Shown here: positions 1-11,783 of the stretch, in pieces | Numbering within the stretch: position 1 is the stretch's first letter | How the letters are laid out: each line of letters begins with the position of its first letter | DNA from: Rhynchosporium graminicola | Lineage: Eukaryota; Ascomycota; Leotiomycetes; Helotiales; Ploettnerulaceae | DNA length: 64,000 nucleotides | Assembly (NCBI GenBank): GCA_900074885.1 | Contig: FJUW01000007.1 | Location: forward strand, 1,569,609 to 1,633,608 | Reading direction: 5' to 3' | Program-made: the position numbers and the translations under genes | The notes under the pieces: model-generated | The model's input: only the letters and a program-made list of their open reading frames with translations | Database searches by the model: none | What the model was told of the DNA's origin: nothing

Positions 1-1667
1 TACTGCTTATTTAAGAAGTATAATCGAACATACCCGTCTCAATCTGACAACACAAAGTCTATAGACGCCAAAGATTGGTGATCAACGTGAGTTTATGATT
101 AACAAACAACCTTTTGAGAGTCACATCGTCACACACATGGGAACAGGTGCATTTAGTGCGAGATGGACTCAGTATTCAGATAGGTATACATATAAACATG
201 GCGAGTATGAAACCCAGATCCTCCCTTTCTTCCATAAACCTTAATAGAGGACTAATATCGAAGCCGAGAAACTCCCGTCGACTAGAGTAGTTTTGATAAG
301 GAATTTCATTTCTCTGACATCGGGACTAAGCAAGTGAGATGCCGCAGTCTTAGAAGTGGTTGTTTTATTTACCTTCGTCATAGCTTTTTGAACTTTAACC
401 CATCCAATCTATGTTCAAAAACGATAATTTTTCTAAGTAATGAATCCAGGTAGATAGGTTGTTGCGCAATTTATTCATATGCTCAAATCGGAATAGAGAA
501 AGGCAGCTCCTTGATCACATGATATCTCGATGTGTTGCTGAACCAATTGCTCTCCTACCCTATCTAGATTATGCAGACTCATATTTCCTTAATATCAAAC
601 GCAGTGATGAAATTTGCCTAAATAGACATTCCTTTCCCGAACTACTGCTTCTGTATCAGATACATTCTTTAAAGTCACGACCTCGCTAAAATTCGGCATG
701 TTGAACGACGCATGGGAGAGACTTCTCCGCACTCTTCTCAGTCTCAAACACATCCAACAAAAAAGCTTTGGATTCTGTTCGCTTCTTACTATAGATCGGA
801 TCATTTCATTACTATTTATTCTTATGCGTCTTGTGTATGCCCGTGCAGATCGAGGCCGATGATAAATGGCCGCCAGCCGGCCTTGTTGTGTTCGGGAGAT
901 CAGTATAATCACCAGCGCTCTGGTCTATAGGACTGTTTAGACAGATATTCTGACGAGGCAGAATCCAAAGTTCTCAGCTCTACGTTGCCATAATTGTGTT
1001 GAAAGTATGCACACCGAAATGACTGCTCCTCCGACCACGTGATGGGTCATCGGAGGGGTCCCCCGAAGGGTCTCATACATCATTCGTCTCAGATTTCCTT
1101 CAGAAGTACAGCGCCTACTAGCTGAGCGTACTCAGAAGCCGGAACTATTGAATAAATCCTTCGAATGCATTGCACTCCTAGTGCACTGCCCGGTCGCGGC
1201 CCATCTATTTTGGTGCTTCACAGCTAGGAGGCCTCGACGGGGCAGATCCGACACCATTCCCATTTTCGAAGCAGCTGGGCAGCTTGTCCAGTAAGATTGT
1301 CTTCTTGTATGTGGATGGTAGACAACCTTCTCTGTGAGCCAGAGAGGAAGTTCAAGCCCGTGAGCTGCGATTGGGCTCATGCAGAAGTATCGCTGATGGA
1401 GGGGGCGCAAGACTTATCATTCGTTACTACACCGAGAATTCGAAGTGGTTTTGTTGGTCTTGGGATTCAGCATAGTCATGAGAGATAGTGTTGGAGTGAA
1501 TACATGCTGCAGGCTTCGATAAGTGGAGCATTCTTCTCTTTGGCACCGTGAGGTGACATTCATTGTCTGCACAGCGAAAGCCTCGTAGCTTTCGTTATCA
1601 TATAAAGGCTTCCTCTTCCGACCTGACATTGTTCATTCTACCTGCAATTAATCCTCCTCAGCTGATC
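1..1667. other. Gene-free left flank
   Basis: I see no convincing coding exon here. Open frames are short, start without context and show no recognisable motif on either strand. The last ~100 bases are the probable 5' leader of the gene that starts at 1668. Confidence 0.5.
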
Positions 1668-3260
1668 ATGGCTATTGTTTGGGATCCCCGTGCTACCTTG
1701 GGTATATATCCCGATGAATTCGGGTTCACCTGTGCCGGAACGACTCAGAAAGGGTTTCGATGCAGAAATTCTTTCATAAGGAACCAGTACTTGCTGCAAG
1801 CTGGCGAGATTCTTGATACGCTTTCCCAATATCACCTGGTATGGCTTATTTCAGACGAACCTCGACTTCTCGCAACCTTGAAGACTCTTTCATGGCTCAC
1901 GCTTTGCCCTCGCTGGCATCAAAAGCCAGGTCGACACAACCAGACATTAACAGTGACATCTCATTGGCTTCAAGTACTCCGATCTGCAGAAAAAGCACCA
2001 AGACGAGGATGGCAAACTAGCATACCAACGACTCCTTCCCTTCAACTCTCTCCTACAACACCGACTTCATCAAGTGCAATTCATCAAAGCCAATTGACAG
2101 CCTATGCAGCAATACCATCGACTGCACCAAGTTTCTTGCCCTCATATTTACCAGCGCCGGCAGCTTCGACAGCAACGTCTCACAGTCGGCCGTCATGTAC
2201 GCGAAGTTCGATGCTTGTAGGAACCCTGAAACCTTCAGAACCTATTCGACAAACCCAAGCACCTCAATTCAATACCGGTATCATTCTCTCAGGTCCTATT
2301 CGGGCTACAGGGGACGTTACTCTCAACATCACTTTGAATAGCAAAGCCGGATCAAACATTACTGACCCACCGAGAAACTCCCATGGACATCTCACACCAC
2401 CAGTTTCTCCATCTCAGACTAGAACACCTCCCTGTTCATCACCTCCTTCACCAGCAGCTTCAGTATCTCACCGCACACCTTTAGCCACCTTTAGTAGCTC
2501 CGTATCTACCAGCAATCAAGCTTTCACGCATCATAACATCGAAGCTCTCCTAGCTCGGATCGATAATCTCGAGATACAACTACAACAAGTAACATCTAGA
2601 AGATCATCGCGCTCTTCAAGATCATCAGGATCATCTTTTAGTACCGCCATGTTCACACCTATTTCATCAGCAAAGAATTCTGTATCTGCCGTCTCCGTCT
2701 CGTCGCCGTTGAACAGATCCAATTTCTTTCTTTCTCCTCCACAGAGCCCGACACCTCTATCGCGACCTAGGACCCTGTCAATTTCTACAGACACATCTAC
2801 CTCGCCATCAATAATGACACCTTCGACTTCCGAACCATCTTCACCCGCACTATCCACCACGCCACTTTCGCCAAACTCTTCACCTCCGACAGCATTGGCG
2901 TGGTTGAACGCCAGCCCTCATCCCACACCTACACATCCATCTACCTCGCCAGCAACAATGACGCCAACGAGTTCCACATCATCGTCACCAACGCTTCGCA
3001 CCTCACAGCTTCCGCCAAATCCTTTACTTGAAGAAGCATTAACCGGGGATCGAGAGCCTCGTCCCGTCACATCATTAGGTCGGAAACCCGTGCTTCCAAG
3101 TACTTCCTGCCACATGTGTCGCCTCGATACCTCTCCTGAAGCGGCAGCGCAATGCCTCGGCATCAACGGATGCAGACAGAAGTGTTGTACTCTGTGCTTG
3201 AGCGAGTGGGTATCTAGCCAGCTGGATGATAATGTAATACCTTCGTGTCCATTTTGGTGA
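1668..3260 (+). CDS. Ser/Thr/Pro-rich protein with C-terminal RING-like cysteine cluster
   Basis: Uncharacterised fungal protein of about 530 residues. The chosen start (ATG 1668) sits just before a conserved-looking N-terminal module with a C-x-G-T-T-x-K-G-x-R-C-R-N motif and, about 50 residues on, L-C-x-R-W-H-Q. I recall this pattern from other fungal proteins, including GIY-YIG-like ones, but cannot name its function. An in-frame ATG at 1563 is possible. The middle 350 residues are low-complexity Ser/Thr/Pro with one short predicted helix (NIEALLARIDNLEIQLQQV). The C-terminus has CHMC, a second C-x5-C, KCCTLC and IPSCPF, which resembles a RING/RBR zinc finger. The open frame ends with TGA at 3258-3260, but a GT at 3257-3258 suggests splicing to an acceptor at 3300 (exon to 3322) or 3325 (exon to 3347). 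Either would add the missing last cysteine (C-P-F-C). A ubiquitin-ligase role is speculative. Confidence 0.6.
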   Translation: MAIVWDPRATLGIYPDEFGFTCAGTTQKGFRCRNSFIRNQYLLQAGEILDTLSQYHLVWLISDEPRLLATLKTLSWLTLCPRWHQKPGRHNQTLTVTSHWLQVLRSAEKAPRRGWQTSIPTTPSLQLSPTTPTSSSAIHQSQLTAYAAIPSTAPSFLPSYLPAPAASTATSHSRPSCTRSSMLVGTLKPSEPIRQTQAPQFNTGIILSGPIRATGDVTLNITLNSKAGSNITDPPRNSHGHLTPPVSPSQTRTPPCSSPPSPAASVSHRTPLATFSSSVSTSNQAFTHHNIEALLARIDNLEIQLQQVTSRRSSRSSRSSGSSFSTAMFTPISSAKNSVSAVSVSSPLNRSNFFLSPPQSPTPLSRPRTLSISTDTSTSPSIMTPSTSEPSSPALSTTPLSPNSSPPTALAWLNASPHPTPTHPSTSPATMTPTSSTSSSPTLRTSQLPPNPLLEEALTGDREPRPVTSLGRKPVLPSTSCHMCRLDTSPEAAAQCLGINGCRQKCCTLCLSEWVSSQLDDNVIPSCPFW

Positions 3261-3347
3261 GTTTTAATATCTTCCATCCGTGCAACCTTGTCACAGACAG
3301 CGAAATCATATTGATATTATGATAGTCATGTTCCATGGATATTTTGA

Positions 3348-4170
3348 TAGCCATAATTAAGCGAAAGAGTATATGAAAAAACCATCGTAGAATTTGGCGG
3401 GCGTAGCGTTTTATGTGTTTATTGCTTGCGTTTTATGGCATCTCCGGACTTTTCTTTATTTTCAAGTTTGTCTTCAAGTTTGTCCATACATACTCCAGAG
3501 AGGTCTTTCAGTTTTGTGCGTAGGCTGGGGTTCTGTCCCGGACGGTTCGCAACCCGCTCTCTTACTTAGGTTCAAAATCAGATGGATGGAAAATCTATCC
3601 CGGTAACATCGTAGACTCCTTGTTCCTAGTCTAGCAACAAGATCGGGTTGGAATACTTTACCACGTACCCTCATAATGCAGTTACCAACAGAATTCCACT
3701 AAACCCATCGTTTCTACTCTTGCTGGATCAGTCTTTCTACAGGCCTAATCTAGTGAGATCGAAATGATTGTACTGTAGACGGTCTGATTGGTAAGATATA
3801 CGAAGGATAATGAGCTCACTAAGGTACCTTATTATGTCTGTTTAAGCGAGACCCTAAGTCTCGCCTGCGCTGTCAAGGGGAGAGAAGGATGGCCTTGACT
3901 GAACGGGGCTTGATTGACTGGCCCCTTCAAAACCTCGGAACCCGTGAGGCCATAGACTGTCTCTTTTGGAGGGAGTATATAATTGCTCATAATGCATTAC
4001 CTGATTACCAGATTACCTGATCTTCGTCGTTGAAGGATGTGAGAAAAAAAAAACCATACAATTTTCCGAGCCTAATTGAACCAACCGCATACAAATCATT
4101 TAAACTTTTGAAAGGCGTATACACTGAACCGCAAGCACACGATCCTTCCAGTCATACATACACCCAGCCT
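3348..4170. other. Intergenic spacer
   Basis: This is the 3' side of both the RING-like gene (+) and the fatty alcohol oxidase gene (-), which converge here. I see no gene. It holds one small perfect hairpin at 3846-3864. Confidence 0.45.
3846..3864. repeat. Short perfect inverted repeat
   Basis: GCGAGAC, a 5-nt spacer, then GTCTCGC: a 7-bp stem. It lies between two convergent genes, so it could sit in a 3' end region, but such a short stem can occur by chance. Confidence 0.3.
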
Positions 4171-6611
4171 TCATCCCGTCTTTTCCCCATCCAACTCCCT
4201 CCCGACTCCCCTCGATATGAAATCACAAATCGCCATGGTAGTAACCATCGGATTAACTCCACTCGCACTAGGAAACACACTCGCATCCGCAACATACAGT
4301 CCCTCAGCCCCCCACACCCTCCCCTCCGGATCCACGACGCCATCCTGCGGCAACACACTCATTCTATTCGAACCCATTTGATGAGCCGAGGCAAAAGAAG
4401 CCATAGGTGGCTTATTGCCCACTCGCTTGACTTCCTCGACCCAAGCCATGAAAGTAGGGTCTGTGATCCCGGCATCTGAGTTCGCTGAAGAAGAAGAAGA
4501 ATCCATATCTCGGATGAATGGTTTGATGCCGGAGTTCATGACGTGTATCTCCGTCGCGCCTTCTACGAACGCAATGTTCAGCAATGCTATGAGGCCCGTG
4601 AGGATGTTCGTGCGTTCAAATATGCTAGGCGTGTACTGTACGCGCGGATGGCCACTGACTGGGTCGGCGTACACACGTCCTGGATCACGATCGCGTGCTA
4701 TGGAGATATAGCCATTCGTGTGTCGGAATTTAAGAGCGGCGGTTTTGTACTGGAGGCCGTTGGTCCAGTTGTGGAGGACTAGGTTGAGAGAGGGGAGCAT
4801 TATTGTTGCTTCTAGTTTTGCGCCGTGGCCTTGACCGTCAAGATTTTCAAAGGTGGTGCAGACGCTTGTTAGGATTCCGCCTGTGGATGAGGTGTTAGTC
4901 TGTTTGTGGCTTTGGGGACGGAGAATGGTAGGAGGATTGTGAAGAGATATATACCTTCCCATGGTCGAACGTCTTCTTTGAAGACCATGTTGACAGTGTT
5001 AACCGGATGGAGGTACAGATTCTGCCCGATGTGAGGGTTCTGACGATGTTAGCTACATTCAGGTTGTGGTAGAACATGTAACTGACCTGTAATCCGCTTT
5101 TCAATAAGACAAGAGGGCTCCATAGACTCCCACACGATAGAATAACTTTCTTCGCCCGGATCTCCACTTCTCGCACTATCCGTCCTGAAATAGGACCTTC
5201 AACGCCACCATTCGTATTTCTTGATACCCATTTCCCCTTCACACCAGCAGCTATCTTGACACCAGACGACTCGTCAAATAAGACACGATCAACAGTAAAC
5301 CCCTCGATGAACTCAGCTCCAGCCTTCGCAGCATCAGGTAGCCAAGAAACAACCGGCCCTTGCTTTTCTCCTGCACCACAACCAAGGGTACAATGTCCAC
5401 AATAATGCTCTGCACCGCCAGTATTCTGCCGCACAGCTTTCGCATGATACCCCAACTTCCTAGATCCCTCTAAAAGTACACGATTCCCGTGATTATGACG
5501 AAGATGTTCCGTCGAAGCACCCATTCGATCACACACTCTATCCAAACAAGTCTGAAACTCAGCAGATTCGAAGAAAGTCAAACCCCTGTCTTGAGCCCAT
5601 TCCTTCCGGACGAAGTTTTGTGTCTGGAGAGTTGCAGACCAATTCACAGTGCCTCCGCCTCCCCAAGTACTGCCTGCGACTATGGACGTAGAGCCATCAT
5701 CAGTTTGTATGGATCCGCCGTTTTCGTAAAGATGGATTCCACCTGCTTCTTCTGTCATCGGTAACTGCGAAGGCGGATAGTGATACGACTTTTCAACCAC
5801 TAGTACCCGATGGCCAGCTTCTGCGAGGTTCTTTGCGCAGACGGCACCACCGCAACCTGAGCCGACTATCACCACATCTGTCTCAACGATCTCTGGTTCT
5901 TCGCCTGAGGAGAACTGCAAGAAGTCGTACTTGTGACCTGATTTCGCTTTGAAGTGGTGCGGCAAGGGCGGATACCCGGAAACTTTGTGGAACGTTGGGC
6001 TGGTTTTGAGCCATATGCTTTTGGCTATTGATGTCATGGACTTGTAGACAACATTGAGAGGTGGGAGATAGGAAAGCCGCCATCTTTCGAGAATTTCCTC
6101 TCGGATGGCTATGGGCTGCAAGTGAAATGGTGTTGTGTAGCCAGTCAGCATCAGGCATCCGACTCGAGTACTGTGAAGCGTTAGCTTTTAAAGGTCCTTC
6201 ACGTTAAGATTACTGTGACCGGGACTCTTACTTGAGAGAAGTTAGTATAAATCCGAGTCCTTTCCTAGACTTTTCAGGTGCATAATTGACAAGAGAGCGT
6301 TTGAGCAATTCTTGGAACTGTGGAATACTCGAAGCTCGCTCGCTAAGGTATTCGGCTAGGTCTTTGTTGTCTGGCGGATCGATGACCGTTTCTTTCAGGT
6401 GAGTAGCTATGGTCTGATATTCTTCCTCTGATATTATTTTCCTGTGAATTTCGTTGATGTTGGTGGTATTCACTCTCCCGATTGAGGAAATGACCGTGTC
6501 CATTATAGCTAGTAAAGTAGTCCAATTTGCATCAGTAAACGGGCCTTCGTCTGGTCCATCTGGAAGAAGTGTCGGGAGATGCCCTACAACTTCAATAACC
6601 TGAGACTTCAT
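4171..6611 (-). CDS. FAO1: Long-chain fatty alcohol oxidase (GMC oxidoreductase)
   Basis: FAD enzyme that oxidises long-chain (omega-hydroxy) fatty alcohols to aldehydes with O2, usually peroxisomal or membrane-bound and part of omega-oxidation of alkanes and fatty acids. Four exons: 6611-6232, 6170-5087, 5039-4955, 4880-4171, with introns of 61, 47 and 74 nt. They sum to 2259 nt, giving 752 residues, the usual length for this family. The Rossmann FAD motif VVIVGSGCGGAVCAKNLAEA is near residue 225-245. The GMC C-terminal domain carries the active-site His (SAHQMGSNRM, about 683) and Asn (SGVNPM, about 726). A Cys/His pattern GGAEHYCGHCTLGCGAGEKQ lies in the middle. No break was found. Function is by family; the exact substrate range is unknown. 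Confidence 0.93.
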
Positions 6612-7057
6612 GGTGTCGTTGACTTGATACGATAGCTATGCTTCGGGGTGTCCAGGTTTCTGGACGTGCTAAGAAGAAATCTGGGGAATGCAATGTCTGA
6701 AGAGCAGCAAAGAAAGACACGAGTAACTCCTTTCAAATCTAAATTCTGACGTAAGATACCCAGTGAGCAATCATTTAATGTGTTTCGTCTTGCCACCCAT
6801 CCTGACTTCTCTCTATCCGATGTCGTTGAAGGGGTGGAGGCAAATCGAGAGACTGGATAGCAAGCAGCGAATGAAATGGCAGCTCTCGTCTTACAGCGAG
6901 CGCGGAGGCTAGCGGAAGGTTGCACGCGACCAGTGCGCGACATCTTGACTTCCCTCCTCTTCTTCTGCTCGAGTGCAGGTGCTCTGAAGAGATATGACAC
7001 TGGCGGGACTGGATTGGAAGTCTGGAATTAAATACTCTTCAACTCGCTAAACATGTA

Positions 7058-7297
7058 CTATCGTACTCCGTAGAGCCAGCCATTTTCTGGTGGAGATAAA
7101 CAGCGTTGAGTTTGTTGATCGCCTACCGGTAGATCCAACTCTATTGCAATTCCTTCCGGCCAATAGATGTTCCGGTGCGCCTGATATCTTCCTAAGAGAA
7201 ACCAACCCTCTCCGAATGGAATGAGAGAACATTCATCAAAACGTAATTGATAATTTTCCAAGTCGACAATCGTCTCTTGGTTGATTGCTAACGGTAC
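7058..7297 (-). CDS. Possible terminal exon of an unknown protein
   Basis: A 79-codon open stretch ending in TAG reads like a globular protein (for example DLENYQLRFDECS, GEGWFLLGRYQAHRNIYWPE). It has no in-frame ATG at its left end, but it follows a possible acceptor (CCGTTAG) on the minus strand near 7288. I could not find upstream exons. It may be the 3' exon of a small gene, a gene relic, or a chance frame. Confidence 0.2.
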   Translation of the reverse strand, partial: VPLAINQETIVDLENYQLRFDECSLIPFGEGWFLLGRYQAHRNIYWPEGIAIELDLPVGDQQTQRCLSPPENGWLYGVR

Positions 7298-9532
7298 CAA
7301 GCGAAGAGATCGTCATCGTTGGTTCTCTCTCCAAGTATACCTCGTTAGCCACTACTTGGAAGAGGCCTAAGCTACACATCGCCATGAATCTCTCATGTCA
7401 TCTTCCGGAAACTGAAAGTAACTTGTTGATTGCAAGGCCATCATTGAGACGAAACATAATTAAGACTCCCATCAAAACCGTGCTGACTTCGAGACAACTT
7501 TCGCCCACCCATCATATCATCTCAGCAGATACACAGACTCCAACCTTGGCATCACCCGTATGAGTGAGTGACTCTGCTCCAGGTCGTCGCAACGTGTGGT
7601 TGTCGCACTCTCGCTTCTTGTATCTCGATGAGAAAGTCATCCGAAATTGCACAGCATAGCCGCCTTGAACATGATTGCCATGACCTCCGATGTCTACTCC
7701 CGTCGTTTGGATCTCACTGCAGAATTTCATAAGTATTCCAACCTATCGAGGGAATGGCATCGAGGGATGCATTGCAGGACCGTGCATTTATCCTCGACGG
7801 ACCGGTCAACCATCTGATATTACCTTGATCAGTTGCCGCAACCCGCGGCAGGTCCTTCACGTCCATTGAGACGTCCGACTACAGTCGCAGATATACACCC
7901 ATATCATACAGCAGGTTGTGGCATTGTCCAAAGCGCCGGGAAGACTCCATCCAAGTAATATTCGGGTTCCTTGAATTCGTCAAAACCTATCACGACTCAC
8001 CGCGTTCATTCGCATCGGAGATTACTGATATATCATATCACTTATTATAGAGATTATCCAGTCAGGTCTCTTGAAGCTCTCTGGCTGCCGCACCATTGGT
8101 GTTTAGCCGGATCTGAAATATGAATTTCATCAATTTCACCCGTGCTTTCCCACAAAGATCGGTACACTTCTCCACATCCCGGAAGATGCGTCCCTCCCAA
8201 GAATAGGAGTCACAGGTTAATGAAGGAACAGGAATCGCTTCCGTCTGGGCAACAGAGATGGAAGTATCTATCTACGTCGCGGTACGTGAACGGCATCGCG
8301 ACAACCTTTTCAGCCACAGACGATTTTCATGCAGTTCTTCCTTAGCCGAGGGAACTCGGCCGAAGGTCCAATTGAGTTCAGCTTTCAGGGTCCGCGGCCG
8401 AATGGCGGGCTCGTATGCCCCCTGATAAATGAAGGCAGCGAATGTATGACGGCCTGCTCCCAAAGGAGGCATTTTAAGCACCTCACCGCCTGTGATTGAC
8501 CCCTCGCTTGCGAGTCAGATCGTTCGATCAGGAAGGTTTCACGCGAATGTCCTCGCCGAAATGATGAAATGTGAGGGAAATTCCCAGAAGTTAGAATGAG
8601 GCTCTGCTCTACCGTTACGGAGCTCGATTTCTTATCTTCGGGGTCCAATCTCGGACTGGCAACGATCGATCGTTGTGATGAGCGAGCATCAACGGTTTTT
8701 TGTTTTTGCTGCAAGTGTTCGCCTTCGCCATGGGATATTTACTCCGTAAGATCGACTCGGTAAGATTAGATGCAGAGCACGGTGAGCACCAACCAACCAA
8801 CCAACCATCAAGAGCAAGGTCGAGTCTCGCCTCCCTCGTTGCTGAGCATCCACTCGAACCACCACTCGAACCACTCAGTTCTCCGTACTGCTTCACATCC
8901 ATCCACTTTCGTACACAACACCGCCCGCCCACTCTGCCTACTGCAGTACGTACCCTGCCCAGGTAAATGCTTTGGCCACTCATCTCCCAGCGATAAGAGA
9001 GGGCAGGCCAACCACTCACAACCGTTGGCTGGATGTCTAGCAGCATACTGCACACGCGACAGTTTGTCGGCGGGTCGCAATGCCAGGATGCAGCTCTGCA
9101 GTGCAATCTGGCAGCATGCATTATGGAACCGAGCTAGGCTTGACGTGTGGGCGATCCAGAAGAAATCGAGATTATCGATAGCGCTCGCTGGGTTGTGGTG
9201 GTTGACCGACTGCCGCTCCAATTGTGCACCTCAAGGGGGGCGGGAGAGGGGAATGCGGCTCAAAGCAGTAGTACTCGTAAATAGATGAGAATGAGACATG
9301 TTTGCTGTATGAGCACTCGTAACTTGGATAGATTTTGTTGACGACGTAAAGTTGCTTGCATTGGGTATTTTGAGTGTCTTCCTCTGTGGGCTGGCAGATG
9401 TAAGTTACAGACTGACAGTACTTGATGCTTGCTCGCATGTGCTACTTACTATGTGGCTGATTATTTTCCACATTTAGTAACCCGGCAGATAGCGTCGGAG
9501 ACCGAGTCCGCCGCCTCTTGCCGCTGCGCTGA

Positions 9533-9592
9533 GCAGACCAGACCAGACCAGACCAGAGCCAGACCAGACCAGAGCCAGACCAGAGCCAGACC
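9533..9592. repeat. Tandem GACCA-type repeat
   Basis: Imperfect array of AGACC/AGAGCC pentamer and hexamer units upstream of the FYVE gene. It is a simple-sequence repeat with no visible function. Confidence 0.8.
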
Positions 9593-9634
9593 AAAAGTTC
9601 TTCGTGGTGACATTTCGCGCAGCCAGGGTTCCAT

Positions 9635-9699
9635 GGATGTCAGGATATCAGGATGTCAGGATGTCAGGATGCTAGGATGCTACTTGGTAGGATGCTAGG
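9635..9699. repeat. Tandem AGGATGTC/AGGATGCT repeat
   Basis: Several copies of a 7-10 base unit (CAGGATGT, TAGGATGC) follow one another about 1 kb upstream of the FYVE gene. Confidence 0.75.
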
Positions 9700-10654
9700 A
9701 TCAGGATCCTCACTACTCGCTCGTACTTCTACTCTGACATGCGCGACCTCCGATGTTGCTCCAGATCCCTGCGTGGTGAAGTCAATGGTCCCTCAATGGA
9801 CGAATCACATTGAATCTGTTGATAATTCTGGTCCATTGTAATCTTTATCCAGTGAGGGGCGGTGGTTAATGCTTCCTTATTTCATATTATACTGTACCTA
9901 CAGTACCTAGCTAGCTATTATGTATTGCGTCCGATGAGACCCATGCTGGCCATGCTCCTCCTCCGCCTCCTCCTCTGTTACAATATTTACAAGCCATTTC
10001 CTACACTGCTTTTCAATAGAAGCGTTAGCAATCTTCACTCTCGCAACCATAATCCAAACTCGAATCTTGTGCAACGACTTTATCCTGACTCGCCTACTAT
10101 ATATAACAGCCTCTTTTTTGGCCGTGTCGCATCAACACCTTCGTCATCTCAGGCGCGGGTTATATCCAGAATCTCGTCTCTTACAGCAGAAAGCAACCAA
10201 ACCACCTAACCCACTAGAAGTGGTAGCCCACGATCATTATATACCTCTCTACATCCGACGTAACAAAATCCGACTTCGCTGGTAGACGCGTGTCCCTCAG
10301 TCGCTCATCACACATCCGCAGACCGCTTAACTCGTGGGATTTCCAGCTGCTCTGCTCGACTTCCTTGCCCACTCTTGCCGCTATCTCATCTCACTGTACG
10401 ACCATAACCCTGAAAAGGCTGTACCACTAGGCCTATGCTATCCGGATTCTGACTCTGGGTTCCGCGAGCTGGCAGCGACATACCATTGTTATTGTATCTC
10501 CGTGATCATACGGCTTTCGGTCTTGCCCAATCTCATGTGCATTTTCCCTGCACATCGACCTCTGTCTCCCATCTGAATGTTTCTCGAGAAGCCGCTTCAG
10601 CAGGTCTTCCTTACCTCCTCCACGAGAGACATTAAGGTCGAACACAGCCATCAA

Positions 10655-11783
10655 ATGACCACGACGATGGCAACAGACTTTGCGATGCCTGGGCAACAAC
10701 ACACAGCGTCGCCGACCCAGTATAATCTCTACAACTCTCAGCAAATATCTCCGACCAACTCCGCGACTGCCACACCCAACAACACATCACCCACATCTCC
10801 TCTATCAGGTGTTCCTGCGCACCTGGCAGCCAAGAATCGACAACTGCGGCCACCCAAGTCTCCCCTATACGTGCCAGCAGTATTGCGACCTACCGATCCT
10901 CCGAAGAGAACAGCCAGACATTCGCCCTTGACCCCGCCGCACAGCAAGGACAACAGTTTTGACGATTCGGATCCTCTGCGGACATTAATCAGACGCTCGA
11001 CTGGCGACAGTGGGAAGTCTGGATTGGGTGCGATAGTTGAGACGGAATGGAGTATGGAGGGACTGAACGGCTTTGAAAAGGTAAAGGGCTTGCCAAACAG
11101 AGATCACTGGAAGGTATGTCAGCAGAATTCTTCCTACAATTACTCTTTCGCACCAGCACAACATAGAGGCACTCATCCGGCTTTATGGTCTCTGCAATTT
11201 GATGTAGCGATACCATGTGGGGTATTGCGTGCTGAATTACTGTTGCAATGGAATATCAGCGCATTGCCTGGCCAACAAACGCTCGCATGTCCTGCATGGT
11301 TTTTGCATAAGATTCATCCGCATTCTTTCCATCGTCTCATCTCACGCCCGATTACGTCTTTTATGCTAACTGCCTATTTTTGTGCAGCCTGATTCCGATT
11401 CCGTCGTTTGCGATGACACGGCATGCCAGGTCTACTTCGGCTTCCTCTCTCGCAAACATCACTGTCGGCGATGCGGCAACATATTCTGCGATTCCCATTC
11501 TAAGCACGTTATTCCTCTCGACCAGGATTCCAATTACCACCCGGAAGGTGCTCGAGTTCGTGCTTGTGAGCATTGCTACATGGATTACCTAAGTTGGAAG
11601 ATCTCACGATCGAGCCGCTCCAATAGCGAGAGCTCTCACGACCAAGACACACCCAGTACACCTACAGTGAGCTGTGCAGGGCGGGTCGGTCGCATTGGAA
11701 CTGTTTTTGGTCAGAAGAATACAGGTGCACCAGAGAGTCTGGGGGCAAGCGTCCCTAGGGATTGGAATTGGAGCACTTTTTGA
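10655..11783 (+). CDS. FYVE zinc-finger protein
   Basis: Protein expected to bind phosphatidylinositol 3-phosphate on endosomal or vacuolar membranes. Two exons: 10655-11113 and 11388-11783. The 274-nt intron has a GCTAAC branch site at 11365 and a CAG acceptor, and the joined protein is 284 residues. The first exon is a Ser/Thr/Pro-rich, probably disordered tail. The FYVE domain starts right after the splice (residues ~155-220): HWKPDSDS as the W-x-x-D element, CDDTAC, RKHHCRRCGNIFC as the R(R/K)HHCR core, and CEHC for the last zinc pair. The extreme C-terminus is VPRDWNWSTF, which I recognise as shared by filamentous-fungal members of this family. The start is uncertain: ATG at 10577 (weak context, 26 residues longer), 10655 or 10667. 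I do not assign it to a named yeast protein. Confidence 0.85.

Larger units (their letters stand above)
6612..10654. other. Long intergenic region between divergent genes
   Basis: About 4 kb between the start of the oxidase gene (-) and the FYVE gene (+). Several overlapping open frames of 60-170 codons lie around 8.6-9.2 kb on both strands, but none shows family motifs or splice logic, so I do not call them. One protein-like exon is listed separately at 7058-7297. The right end has short tandem repeats (9.5-9.7 kb) and a C/T-rich stretch after 9950 that fits a promoter/5' leader of the FYVE gene. Confidence 0.4.

Noticed and set aside
2531..3277. Minus-strand open frames of 109 and 119 codons
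   Set aside because: They lie opposite the Ser/Thr/Pro-rich gene and reflect its biased codon composition.
8615..9288. Overlapping open frames of 137-172 codons on both strands
   Set aside because: Three frames are open over the same DNA, the translations are Cys/Ser/Thr-rich without motifs, and no splice structure improves any of them.
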